Made by a program: the position numbers and the translations under genes
Notes under the pieces: model-generated
Told to the model about the DNA's origin: nothing
Database searches by the model: none
What the model saw: only the letters and a program-made list of their open reading frames with translations
Shown here: in pieces, positions 46,795-58,306 of the stretch
Layout: every line of letters starts with the position of its first letter
How positions within the stretch are numbered: position 1 is the first letter of the stretch
Origin: Cristatella mucedo
Taxonomy: Eukaryota > Bryozoa > Phylactolaemata > Cristatellidae
NCBI GenBank assembly: GCA_009760855.2
Contig: WPIO01000003.1
Span: 4,839,001 to 4,903,000 of the forward strand
Length of the DNA stretch: 64,000 nucleotides
Direction: 5' to 3'

Positions 46795-46935
46795 AATAAA
46801 CTTCATTGGTTTAGCGTGTCATGAGAACTCAATCTCTATTCGGGTGCTTCACGTAAGCCTCGGGGCTCGAGCCCACGTCCTCCGAAAGACCTTGGTCACT
46901 GCAAGCATCTTATCCGATGGACGAAACTTAAGCTC
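46795..46935 (-). mobile_element. SINE-A copy inside an intron
   Basis: Minus-strand head, GGGCTCGAGCCCCGAGG (B-box region) and tail GAATAGAGATTGAGTTCTCA. It lies within the intron between the two minus-strand exons at 46.24 and 47.80 kb, in the same orientation as the gene. Confidence 0.7.
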
Positions 46936-47800
46936 CGCAACTTGAGCTCGGCAACTTAATTTACTAATCCAAAAAAATGGCACAAACAGCAAGTATCTAG
47001 GATGTCCTCGGGTTAATAATACGTACTGAATAGGAAACTATTAAGCTAGCAAGAAAATAAAAGACGAAGCTCGATGGATTGCCGAGAAAGCTGAACGTAA
47101 TATATGCATATTTATCAAACGCTTCAAGCTCTAAGATCGGGCAGCCACTATCAGCAAATGGGATACGCATGCTGATGACTGACAGCAATATGACAATGCG
47201 ACAATATGGCAGTATGCCGATGATCTAACTCTTGTTAAACTTTCGCAGAGTGGCCTCTGCATCTTCACTCTGGTATGTGCTTTACAGTCCGTGAAACAAG
47301 GTCAACGATTCAACAATTTTCATCGGCTCGTCAAGCAATATATCTCTAACGTGGATGACTTCAGAAAGGAATTGCGGCTTCTTCAGCTCAACAGATCTGG
47401 AAACTTGTTCTTCTTTCAGATACTGCATACTTTTCGCTAAGCGATTACAATACGGAATAATCTCAAAAACTAACAAGACTTCAAGCTGAATACACAGGAG
47501 ACTTATCCTGATGCAAAAGTTTAGCTAAAGTTTCGTCTAGAAATTGCAGAAAAATAGAATATCTTCAACAAAGTTTTTTTGAATCACAGGCAGTACAACT
47601 AATTATAACAGCACTCTTATAACACTTTTACTCGAGTGTCTAATCTGACTATTTGATGCGGGTCCAACATTCTTCTGGTTTCATGGATAGGAGAAACAAA
47701 TAGCTATTGTAGTGAATTTATTTTCAATCCTAGTACAATCAAGCATTCTTAAATATCACTCCACCTTATTTTATGTAAAGACTAACATGAGCAGACTTAC

Positions 47801-47860
47801 CTTCGCTTGAAGCGTCAGCTACTTCGGCCTCAGCAGTCGCTTCGTGTTTTGTTACAGCTG
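47801..47860 (-). CDS. Glu/Ala-rich juxtamembrane exon, phase 1-1
   Basis: Acceptor TGTTCCTTCTTTCAG, 60 bp, donor GCGAAG then GTAAGT. The frame is AVTKHEATAEAEVADASSE, an acidic Ala/Glu/Thr stalk, ending in one base that joins the transmembrane exon at 46238 in frame. The acceptor is a tandem CAGCAG (NAGNAG), so splicing could add or drop one codon. Exons further upstream were not found with confidence. Confidence 0.6.
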
Positions 47861-48671
47861 CTGAAAGAAGGAACACGCAAGTGACATCGCCCTAAAGATT
47901 CATTGAGTCATAAATGTGAAGAATCAGTTGCTCTAGTTTAGGTCTGCACGATACTTAAGGCCATTCGAAAGTAAAAGACACATGACTAGACTCTACTGAT
48001 TCAATTACTATAGCAAATAAAATAGCCTCATTCGATCTAGCAGAGTGAGAATTCACTCAGACTTCTACAATAAAAGAAATGCCTCATAAATACGACATAT
48101 GTTTTCAACCCATTGCTATTGCTCAATATAAACAATAACATATTTTTCAACATTGTAGTGAGTATTAAATTGCATTCTTGCTAAAAAATATTGTACCCAT
48201 GCCATTACCAAAGGACCACATTTGAAGAATTTTCCCTGCCATTGAAAGCTACAGCCAAACCTCGTAGAACTGTGGGTTAGTTTCACACACACACATGCAC
48301 TAGGATTTGATAATGAGGGCGAATATAATGTATATGTACTGAGTTTCGTGCGATATGTTGCGTATAGCAAAACAAAGCACCGGCAACACGGAAAGGTGTG
48401 TGCAATCGACTCCGTTTATAAGAATATGGTTGAGCCAGCAAATCTGCGTTCCTATAGGAGGTGTATTCGTAAATTTGGAGTGAGAATGATATTAATTATA
48501 ACGTCACAAAGCTTTGTTGGTGTAAACTTAGCAACGTACAAAAATCAATGAACACCTAGTTATACTGTTGCTATTTAAACAACTATGTAATGTTCAGCTG
48601 GATCCGATTTTGTAATGCGTTTTTTTCTTGATCTTATCTGCAATTGAGTTGTACTCTCGGTATTCTTACAG
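47861..48671. other. no recognised feature
   Basis: AT-rich, intron-like; ORFs here have no splice support. Confidence 0.4.
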
Positions 48672-48784
48672 ATTTTGGTCCAGGTACTTCAGAAAATTTG
48701 CCCGCGAATGTTGTGCTTCTTCTTCTTGCGTTACTCGGCATATCTCTCGAAACCTTGGATGCTGCTATGTTTTTTCGTCATTAA
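48672..48784 (+). CDS. candidate terminal exon with a hydrophobic helix, phase 1
   Basis: Acceptor GTACTCTCGGTATTCTTACAG, two bases, then 36 codons to TAA. The peptide FGPGTSENLPANVVLLLLAL followed by LGISLETLDAAMFFRH has a 15-18 residue hydrophobic core near the C-terminus, as in a tail-anchored, single-pass or lipid-anchored surface protein. The reverse strand is also open, and the acceptor is at the same time a minus-strand GTAAGA donor, so strand is not certain. Confidence 0.37.
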
Positions 48785-48887
48785 TGGACCTATGACTGTA
48801 ATAATTAGCCGCCTCATTTTATACAACCATACCATCAGTTCGCCGGCAGCTTATACGTTTGGACTTCTTGACTCAGATTCCTGTTGA

Positions 48888-49076
48888 TTATCGCTTCATG
48901 GAGATCTCTTTTTTCTGCTGATCTTCATTTCGGATATAGTTAACTGGCTCATGCTGAGCTCCGCAGCCACAGCTGGTTGCCATTTTGATTTTATCGCCAC
49001 CAAGATCTACAATTTGTTCTAAATTGTGAGCGTGTTTCTTTTTGAAGAAGTAGCCATGGCTGCTGCTACGTAGTAT
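48888..49076 (-). CDS. candidate terminal exon, charged tail with CGCG motif
   Basis: 62 open codons on the minus strand ending in TAA, absent from start-to-stop searches because the only Met is at codon 32. Sequence: SSHGYFFKKKHAHNLEQIVD, then LGGDKIKMATSCGCGAQHEP and NYIRNEDQQKKEISMKR. Several AG acceptors (CAG repeats at 49060-49070) could start it in phase 2, but the pyrimidine tract is only moderate. Its composition suggests a cytoplasmic tail. It converges with the plus-strand candidate ending at 48784. Confidence 0.38.
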   Translation of the reverse strand: MLRSSSHGYFFKKKHAHNLEQIVDLGGDKIKMATSCGCGAQHEPVNYIRNEDQQKKEISMKR

Positions 49077-49184
49077 TTACATGTAACAGAAATTCAAACG
49101 TACGTAACTATGCAGCAGCCAACTACGGCCACGAAAAGGTATTTTCATGCACGGTAACGCACAATTACCATAGTAGCACACAAA

Positions 49185-49835
49185 ATGGTTGATAAATATG
49201 TACTTAAGCATCTAATCGTCGTCCTCCTCCCCTCTTCCAACTATCACTGCCTCACTCTTCGCTACGTCCTCCTCCACTTTCTTCTACTCCTCTTTCTCCC
49301 CCTTTTCGATTCCAGTGTCATCCTCCTCGGTGATGGTAGCATACGGCGTCCACCTTCTCCTCCTCCTGCTCCTCGGCGTCCTACTCGTTCTCCTAGGCAT
49401 TCAAAGCGTGACTTGCTGAAAGCTAAAGACGCTGGTGGGGATTGTGGGGCGATGATAATACAAGCGGCTCCGGGCTTCGCACCTCTGCCGGCTGCAGTCG
49501 AGTGATTTTAACAAACAACGACGAAACTGCAATAATCAAATCGCTATCGACAGACTGCAAGGGAAGGTCAGATTAGTACCACGTTCACGAGCTCGCGTAA
49601 AGCGCATCATGGAGCTGATAGCCTACCAAGTAGCCAGCGGAGAAAACTCTTTCAGCCGTGCCCGACGTTACGTGAAGCCACTGCCAGCTCCTTCTCGGTG
49701 GGGGAGCGGCTTTCGTAGGTGCTGGACATGCGAAATGCTTTTACCCGACGTAGGGCAACGCCGACGCAATACCCATAGCACTTCTGGCAAGCGAGTAAGG
49801 GTCGGTGGGCTGAGCTACTCACTCTGTATGCCTTA
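49185..49835. promoter_or_regulatory. CpG/GC-rich block, possible promoter or exon region
   Basis: An island of raised GC and many CpG dinucleotides in AT-rich surroundings. The plus strand has a Pro/Arg-rich frame (RRPPSPPPAPRRPTRSPRHS, 49185-49505) and a 75-codon basic frame (SFSRARRYVKPLPAPSRWGS with a CWTCEML pair, 49609-49836). The minus strand is also open over part of it, after a good acceptor (CGTCTTTAGCTTTCAG). It could be a promoter with 5' exons for the 45-49 kb genes, or a GC-rich mobile element. Not resolved. Confidence 0.35.
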
Positions 49836-50049
49836 GAAAATTCTACAGTTTCATGCAATTGAAAAATATGCACTCATGCAAATTACGTCTCAAAATTCAG
49901 CTGAAACTCCTAATAATAGGACGTCATTAGTTTCAGGTCTTGTCCCAGCACATTAAAAAGAAGCTCCGGCCGATTCTCAAGAAAGCGATACTAGAAAAAG
50001 AGAACTTGAGCATCAACAGCCCAGTCTCCCCTCCACCATTCCTGTAAGA

Positions 50050-50690
50050 GACACTAGAACTAGTGGTTTCAGACCAGTTGAACTCGTATATATTGAAACT
50101 TCAAACCTTGCAAGTAAGTTACAGTTTGGCTGTAGAGCTTATCACTCAACAAGAATCATTTTTGCTTAGGTCGTACAACAACATACTTATGAATGTATAC
50201 ATGCATGTTTCAGCTTGTTTTGCTCAATCTTTCAGTATTTTCTTAAACTAGCGATCACCCAGGATCTTCTATAGCGCCTCTTATCTCGCCTGGCATCACT
50301 GACACTGCTCTGCAATGGTTCAGGTCCTATCGTATTGGAGGACTTCGGAGTATTGATGTGAATTAACAAAGATCATCCGAGGAACCTTTGTAATATTGGG
50401 AACCTCAGGCTCTGTGTTAGGTCCGGTTCTTTTCACTGCTTACACTCTCCCTCTTGCCGATGTGATAGTCAAGCAGAATCTAGGCTTTCACTTCTATTCA
50501 GATGACACTAAGTTGTACCTTTGCTTTTATATCTCCGAGCCTCCGACGCCTTGAGATCTCTAAACTTCCTTGGAGCATGTACTGGTGACATCTGCACATG
50601 GATGGCAGCAAGTTTTCTTAAATTAAATTATGATAAAACTAACTTACTAGTCATGGGAAAAGCAAGCATAAATCATAAACTGGTAATTTA
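50050..50690 (+). mobile_element. LINE-A RT fragment
   Basis: Matches the copy at 39.8-40.7 kb: CTCGTATATATTGAAACTTC and TCAAACCTTGCAAGTAAGTT, GATCACCCAGGATCTTCTAT, a GTTAGGTCCGGTTCTTTTCA (SVLGPVLF) box, a CTATTCAGATGACACTAAGT (YSDDTK) box and a MDGSKFS/LLVMGK part. Several stops. Confidence 0.8.
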
Positions 50691-50994
50691 AACACTGAAA
50701 TGTGTCAATGCAAAGAGAGGAGAGTCAAGTGAGAGAAGGGGGCATAGGGAGCCTGTCTTTCTTTCGGCTCCTTGGGTCGTGCAATAAACTATTAGTGTTG
50801 TTCATCGGCTGGCTCTCTGCTATGCAAACCGCACGACAGCCTGTGCTTACATCTCTCTCCTTGCAGAAATATATCTAGTGTGTTCATAGACTTATCGAAA
50901 GCCGGTTAGGATTTGAATTTACTCTAGAGAACTATTATTATTAATCCCTGTTGTGTATTCCTGGCATTTTGGAAGCGACATATGTACACAAACA
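50691..50994. other. no recognised feature
   Basis: No gene or known repeat supported. Confidence 0.4.
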
Positions 50995-51791
<797 letters not shown>

Positions 51792-51971
51792 ATGAATAGA
51801 AAAAAACATGGTGTGCCTTCAAGTGTTGGTGAGTTTAACTGCTTCTCCAAGAAAGATATTCGTGCAGCTGAGAGTAATTTTGAGAGATCTTCAGGCACAC
51901 TTGCAAAGGTGATTACTGATCGTGAACGGGTCAGGTTGTATGGAACAATTTGGCTGACTAAACGTTTATAA
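51792..51971 (+). CDS. small ORF, unknown, protein-like
   Basis: ATG to TAA, 59 codons, strongly protein-like: GEFNCFSKKDIRAAESNFER, then SSGTLAKVITDRERVRLYGT. An in-frame TAA lies upstream, so this Met is a plausible start. No splice sites needed. A second plus frame at 52108-52290 could be part of the same decayed unit. No family recognised. Confidence 0.35.
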   Translation: MNRKKHGVPSSVGEFNCFSKKDIRAAESNFERSSGTLAKVITDRERVRLYGTIWLTKRL

Positions 51972-53109
51972 ATTGACCTGCATGGTTACTGAGAAGGAGG
52001 TTTGCCATAACACTGACATTCCTTATGTTTTTACTTGAGTTGAACACCAGTCGTTGCCACTGCAAGACCGTTAGACAATAGTAGATCGATTTCCCATTCG
52101 ATCAAATTTGATGATTAAGAAATCATATAATTTTTGTGGCATTTTCTATACTCAAATTAAATCTGGGGAGCGTGGCCGCTGTGTAATAAACGAACACACC
52201 GCCTTTCACCTTTTTGGAGTTGCGCATATTATGAGGGCTAGTAATACATTCTGGCTTCACCAAAATATTTTCGTCAAGCGAAACGGCTAACGTCTCGAAG
52301 CCTTTCTGAAAATACGGTTGAACAGCCCTGTCGTATAGAGAAATACAAGATATACTGCAGCTGTATTCTGGTGCACATGATGAAATGGGCATATGTTCCT
52401 ATAAAGCTTCATATAACAGTTCGAAAGTGTTTCATTGGTGATTCAAAATGATTTGATGGGGATTAAAAGCTTTCATGTTAGTTTCACACAGCAGGGATAG
52501 CTGCGCTTCCCTTTCACGAATCTCGCTGGCATTTGCTGGTCGCGTATGGAAGAGATACTGTGTAGAATCATTGCACTTTTTTACAAACTTCATAATTCAA
52601 GAAATCGTGGATTCTATTACACTTTATAAGATATAAATTTCGACATTAATACTAATTAATGTTTTACGACTTGGTGAAATTCTGTCAAGTCGTGGTATTA
52701 CGTTAGATGAAGCAACCCAGCTTTAAAGCAGCTTAAAGGGAGCGCGGCCCTAGTGGGATGCCATGTGTACGTAATAGCCTACGTTAGGCTTTTCACATCA
52801 CGAATCGCGTCTTTACAAGTAAGAATAATTGGTTTACTCAAAAGTGGCACTGTGCAGAGACTTATTGCATATACTATGGCGGGATCTTCGCATTAATGCG
52901 GTTATGAAATTAAGCTTTTGGTGATAGCTTAATTTGGAAGCATTTACGTACGATGAGTGAACCCTTTCAGTTTTTTGAGATCGACGGAACTCGCCGATTC
53001 ATGGCCTCCGATTCTCAGTGCATACTTCGAGACGCAGTAATCACAGGGAAAGGATTCTACATGCGTAGCCAATCATTCAATGCGCCTAAGGATGGCCTTG
53101 GTTGAACGT
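51972..53109. other. no firm feature
   Basis: Contains open frames on both strands at 52.1-52.4 kb. On minus, GTTCAACCGTATTTTCAG followed by KGFETLAVSLDENIL and a GTGAAG is a weak exon candidate (phase 0). Confidence 0.35.
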
Positions 53110-53288
53110 TCAACCGAGGTCTAGGCTATGCTTCCGGGGCAAGTATTCTGGGAATAATGCAGCTGTGAACGGTGCAAGGCAGAACGATGTCGATAAATTG
53201 ATTCTCAGTTTACCAATTCCTTCATTCTTAAACGTACGTTTTTGAGAAGCCGGATTTTGTGCATGGTCCTTTAGTGTTCCAACGGGAC
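53110..53288 (-). CDS. candidate terminal exon, phase 1
   Basis: Strong acceptor (TTGGTACGTCTTTTTTTAG), two bases, then 58 codons to TGA: PVGTLKDHAQNPASQKRTFK, then NEGIGKLRINLSTSFCLAPF and a basic end. A GTAAAC after NEGI could be a phase-1 donor, which would make the first 77 bp a symmetric phase 1-1 exon. Not recognised. Confidence 0.38.
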
Positions 53289-53771
53289 CTAAAAAAAGAC
53301 GTACCAAGAAAATTAGTGAAATATGAAAGAAAAGTATTGTGGTACCTTGCGACAAACAAAAACTTTGCATTGTGAGCTTGAATAAATGGTATTGTGTTCA
53401 AAGTATACAATATCATTGCTCAAGCTTTCCGTTTCAAACTATCTCATTCGTAATATCGATGCACAAACACCTGTTAAATGTGCTAAATGTATTGAAACAC
53501 TTACTAAGCCCTTTATATTATGGACAGGAAATGTTTCTAATGATTTGAGGTTGCATGGATTGTGTTGACATTGATCGCACTGACACGTTTTAAACAGTAT
53601 GCGAAAATGGGGAAGTTCGAATTTTCTGAATATCTTCAAATTAATTTAAGTAATATACCGAAGTTATTTATTAATAGGATTTTAGAAAGTACGATATAAA
53701 GTCAAACGACCAAAAGTATTTGAGGTTTTGACGACGCACCGCTACGTTACTCAAGCTAACGGAAGTGTAAA
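53289..53771. other. no recognised feature
   Basis: AT-rich, short frames only. Confidence 0.4.
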
Positions 53772-53906
53772 ATGATGCCTAGGATCCGGGAAGCAGCTCA
53801 GATAGCTCGAACAATAGGAGAGAATGAAGGAGTTGAAAGGTGGGTGGACGATGTTGATGTCGATACACTGCTGGATTACGAACGTGTGCAAATCGATGAA
53901 AAATAG
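53772..53906 (+). CDS. small acidic ORF, unknown
   Basis: ATG-ATG to TAG, 44 codons: MMPRIREAAQIARTIGENEG, then VERWVDDVDVDTLLDYERVQ and a final IDEK. Helical, acidic, protein-like. The opposite strand is also open (69 codons from a good acceptor), so one of the two is likely a shadow; the plus reading has the better composition. Confidence 0.3.
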   Translation: MMPRIREAAQIARTIGENEGVERWVDDVDVDTLLDYERVQIDEK

Positions 53907-54129
53907 TGCACTGAAAGAATCTAGGTTCAGGAGGGAAAATGAAAAGCAGAGTTTCGGCAAATTTTCGGAATCCTAATTAGACAGGCAGTATACAGTTAAA
54001 AACACAAAAAAGGAATACGTTACATGGATAATCCAGCTTTACTTTGACATAATGTTGAAATGCAATATAACATGTATCTAGTGAAAATTGCACAAAGCCT
54101 CACAGACAAAGCAGGTTTTGCGCAGCAGA

Positions 54130-54740
54130 ATGTTCTGTTGCTCAATGCATGCTTAAATGTATAGTGTTGGTAGCCATTTGGTACCCAACATACTTCACTT
54201 TACACAACAAATGGAGTGTTATTGTCGTGACTGAGTCAGGATGCCGGCTTAAGTGGTAATTAGCATTGCAGTACCAGCTCAGGATGGCTGGGAAGGATGC
54301 TCTAATATGCAGCAGGGGAGTACATGTCATTTCGTAATTGTTGTGGAAGTGAGCTCCAGAGCAAAAGCTTCCGTATCTAACGGTCTTGCAGAGCAGGAAC
54401 AGAGTAGCTTATTTATGTCAATTGAGGGCTTGAGGGCATGAGGAGGCTGTAACTGCGGCAGCACCTTGAAAAAGCTTAAAGAAGCCTAGCCGTAGTAGGC
54501 CATGTCAGTCAGCAAAAGAACTTTACTCGCTATCCATTGATCAACTGGAAGCCAGTGACGCTCCTTTATCTGAGGAAGCAAACATTCAAACATCTCGGGC
54601 TTTGTGACGAGCTCTCCATCTTAAGTTTTTATCAGCTACAGCGGCCTATTTAGGCTTTTTCGGTAGCCCAGTTGAAATGTAATGCCAATAATCTAGCTAA
54701 GACTGAACACGAGAGCTAGTTAAACTATTGGTAAACCGCT
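54130..54740 (-). mobile_element. LINE-B C-terminal fragment
   Basis: Carries the LINE-B signatures in reverse: AAGTGAGCTCCAGAGCAAAA (LWSSLP region), CTAACGGTCTTGCAGAGCAG (LKTVG region), ATTGATCAACTGGAAGCCAG, and TGTTGGTAGCCATTTGGTAC. Truncated at both ends. Confidence 0.7.
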
Positions 54741-55359
54741 GTGTCAATGTTATGCAATGGTAGACCCGACTAGGGCCCGACTCACATTGTCCATAGATTT
54801 ACCATACGTTGAGTACAGCAAAGGACCAGGGACGGATTCTGCCTTGAATAGCTAATAGGTCAAATCCATGTACTTTCTGCATACTTTATTAAAGATTGTA
54901 ATGTTCATTTTCATTGTCATACAATATAACTACTAATGTAGGGGCTGACAATAATGTGACTATGTACTACACCTTACTCATAATCTTTTCCAGCCATAAC
55001 TTTAAGGTGTATTGTCGTAAGTATTTAATGGGATTGTGCATCTTTATTCTGCATCGTAAGTTAAATGTATGACTGTAAATGGACAAGCTGAGCGGGTTGC
55101 TTTATTTGTATGGTATCTCGACCAACTCAACTTATGAAAATAATTTCGCTAATATTAAAAGCCGTCTATATATTTGGTAAAATACGGGCTGAGTGGATAA
55201 GCATGTGTCTCCTTTGTTGTATCACGCGGCGTCATACCTGTCTGCTATTTTAGCAGGAAAAGTCTTGTACATGGAGGACTTTGCAATGTGATTTTAAAAT
55301 TCTGATCATTCTAGCTTCTCCTTTCACACCCTTTACTTTCTTCAAGCTCATTATCTTCC
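54741..55359. other. no recognised feature
   Basis: AT-rich. A tRNA-like GGCTGAGTGGATAAG near 55.19 kb has no B box. Confidence 0.4.
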
Positions 55360-55362
55360 TCG

Positions 55363-56218
<856 letters not shown>

Positions 56219-56244
56219 CCTACCTACCTACCTACCTACCTACC
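56219..56244. repeat. (CTAC)n tail of the CT tract
   Basis: Six to seven CTAC/TACC tetranucleotides end the CT tract. Confidence 0.9.
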
Positions 56245-57395
56245 AGCCATTTTAATCTCTCTACTGTCTCGTAACTTTCAACCACCTTAACAGTCGGAAT
56301 AATACATTGAATAGCTTGAAACGATCTCTGTACGTCAATGCTAAAAGACCTTAAGACTAAAAGAATCACTCGCAAGCCATAATTTCGGCATCAAAAAATT
56401 TGTCAGATACCCGTCAAGTCTGATTGAGTACCGCCTAGAGTCTCACAGACCTGTGCAAAATCTTCTAAACACAGTCTTTTGGAATGAGAGATATATTTGA
56501 GCTGGGTCTCCCTGAGTAGTAATACATGTCAAAGACATTGTCAATTATTGGGTCGCACTATACTAGGGGGTTTACTGCACATTGGATGATTGTTCCACAA
56601 GAACAAAATTGCGATTGGCCACCGAGGTTATATCAACGTGCTGCTATGCTGGGTTCAATGCAGTTTACTCATTTTTTTTAGCTGAGTTAAAATGACTGCG
56701 GCAGATAATAAATCTTAAAAGTAAAGCAAGTAGCAGCTATGATTTCTAAGAAAGTTGTGGTCAGCGAGACCTAATCTATTGTCGCACCTTCTTAAAACAG
56801 CAAGGTTACGATGGGATGAGGAAAATAGCTTCAGGAAGGTTAAAAATGTATTGTACCAATGCTAGCAAAAATCCGATCCACTGTGCTGGTGTCAGACTAC
56901 CGGCTCATTTTAAGCTTTTTCACGCTCTCACATCCTGGTAGGATTAAAGTAGCTTCCCCTTTCTGCCAGCTGGATACAGTAGCCAGGAAAATGTTTTCTT
57001 CATGAATTTTATACAAAGGCAAGACACTTGAGACTTATGATTGAAAAATCTGTCAACGGCTTGAGTTATTCTATCAACGACGCTTCACCTCCTAGTTTGC
57101 TTGTCTACTACGTTAATGCTTACAATGTCTCGCTATCCTTAAGACGCGTCTATGGGCATAGTACCATTTTTCTTCTACTCGTTAGATGAAGTCTCTTAGG
57201 CTATTGAAAGAGAGCCTAAAGCCGCCTTCGCAATAACAGAGCAAGGGCAAACAAGATTGCACGTCAAATCTGCATTTTGTTTACAGATGTATGAACTTAC
57301 GGACAGGAATAAAATAGTTTATAGCGAAGTAAACGTTGGCTATCATGCATACATTTATCTCCTCATATAACCACACGCAGCGAAAAGTCTATATG
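56245..57395. other. no recognised feature
   Basis: AT-rich; nothing supported. Confidence 0.45.
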
Positions 57396-57399
57396 GGCC

Positions 57400-57871
57400 T
57401 TGAGCTGAAGAGTTCTGCATTTCACACTCAAACCCTACGTTCGGTAGATTATCGATGGCCAACTGACTTCATCTGATGCAAAAAAGTGAGAAGCATGTCT
57501 GAGTCGTGAGATCAGTTGAGCTAGTATCGTAAGATAAGTATCGTAAAAGTAGCAGTGCAGGATGGTAGGAAAGGATGTGCCATAATTGGCAGCATGAGAG
57601 TAGGTGTCGTTGCATTTGGATTGTGGGAGCGAGTTAAAAAAATCTAGGACGTGCAGAGCAAAACAATCTATCGCAAAAGGTCTGAAGGAAAGAAGATGGA
57701 ACAGCTAATTGATTGTATATAGAGTAACTGAGGGCACTGGAAATCTTAAGCTGATGCACCAGTTCACCTAGATATTAAGAAGCCGGCTGCTGCATGCCTT
57801 GTTGGTCAGCCTATTTGATGGTATTTCACGACTGCTTTTAGAGAACCAGGTTCGGAACGGCAAAAACAGAG
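57400..57871 (-). mobile_element. LINE-B C-terminal fragment at the hAT edge
   Basis: Reverse-strand LINE-B signatures (TTCGGTAGATTATCGATGGC, ATTGTGGGAGCGAGTTAAAA, GCAAAAGGTCTGAAGG) run up to the target site of the hAT element, which inserted at or just beyond this fragment. Confidence 0.65.
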
Positions 57872-57879
57872 GTTTAAAA
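57872..57879. repeat. hAT target-site duplication (left)
   Basis: GTTTAAAA directly before the left terminal repeat; identical to 61100-61107. Eight-base duplications are the hallmark of hAT insertion. Confidence 0.9.
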
Positions 57880-58306
57880 TAGGGCTGTACCGGATTTGAT
57901 TTTTTCAAATTCGGCCGGAGCCGGATTTGCCGGATTTTTGATGACAAATACGGCCGGAGCCGGAGCCGGATTTGTTCATCGGACAAATTTTTACCATTTG
58001 TACTACCAAGTTTTTACTTGAGGATATATACTACAATAAATATTTAATTAAAAAAATATTATTAATAATAAGTAGAATCATTGTCTTTTGCTGTTTGTTT
58101 ATTTTTGTGTAATAGGTGTTGCTGTGGGAGACCTCAGTGATAATCGTATAGCAGTGACATTTTATTAAAAAATTGAGTAAACATTTTTTACATCATAATA
58201 TTGGTAATAACACCAAAAAAATGAAAAGAGACTAAAGTTCAAAATTCAAAAATACAAAAATAAGTACTGTCATTTTATATATTTTTCATACATTTGTTTC
58301 TTAAAT

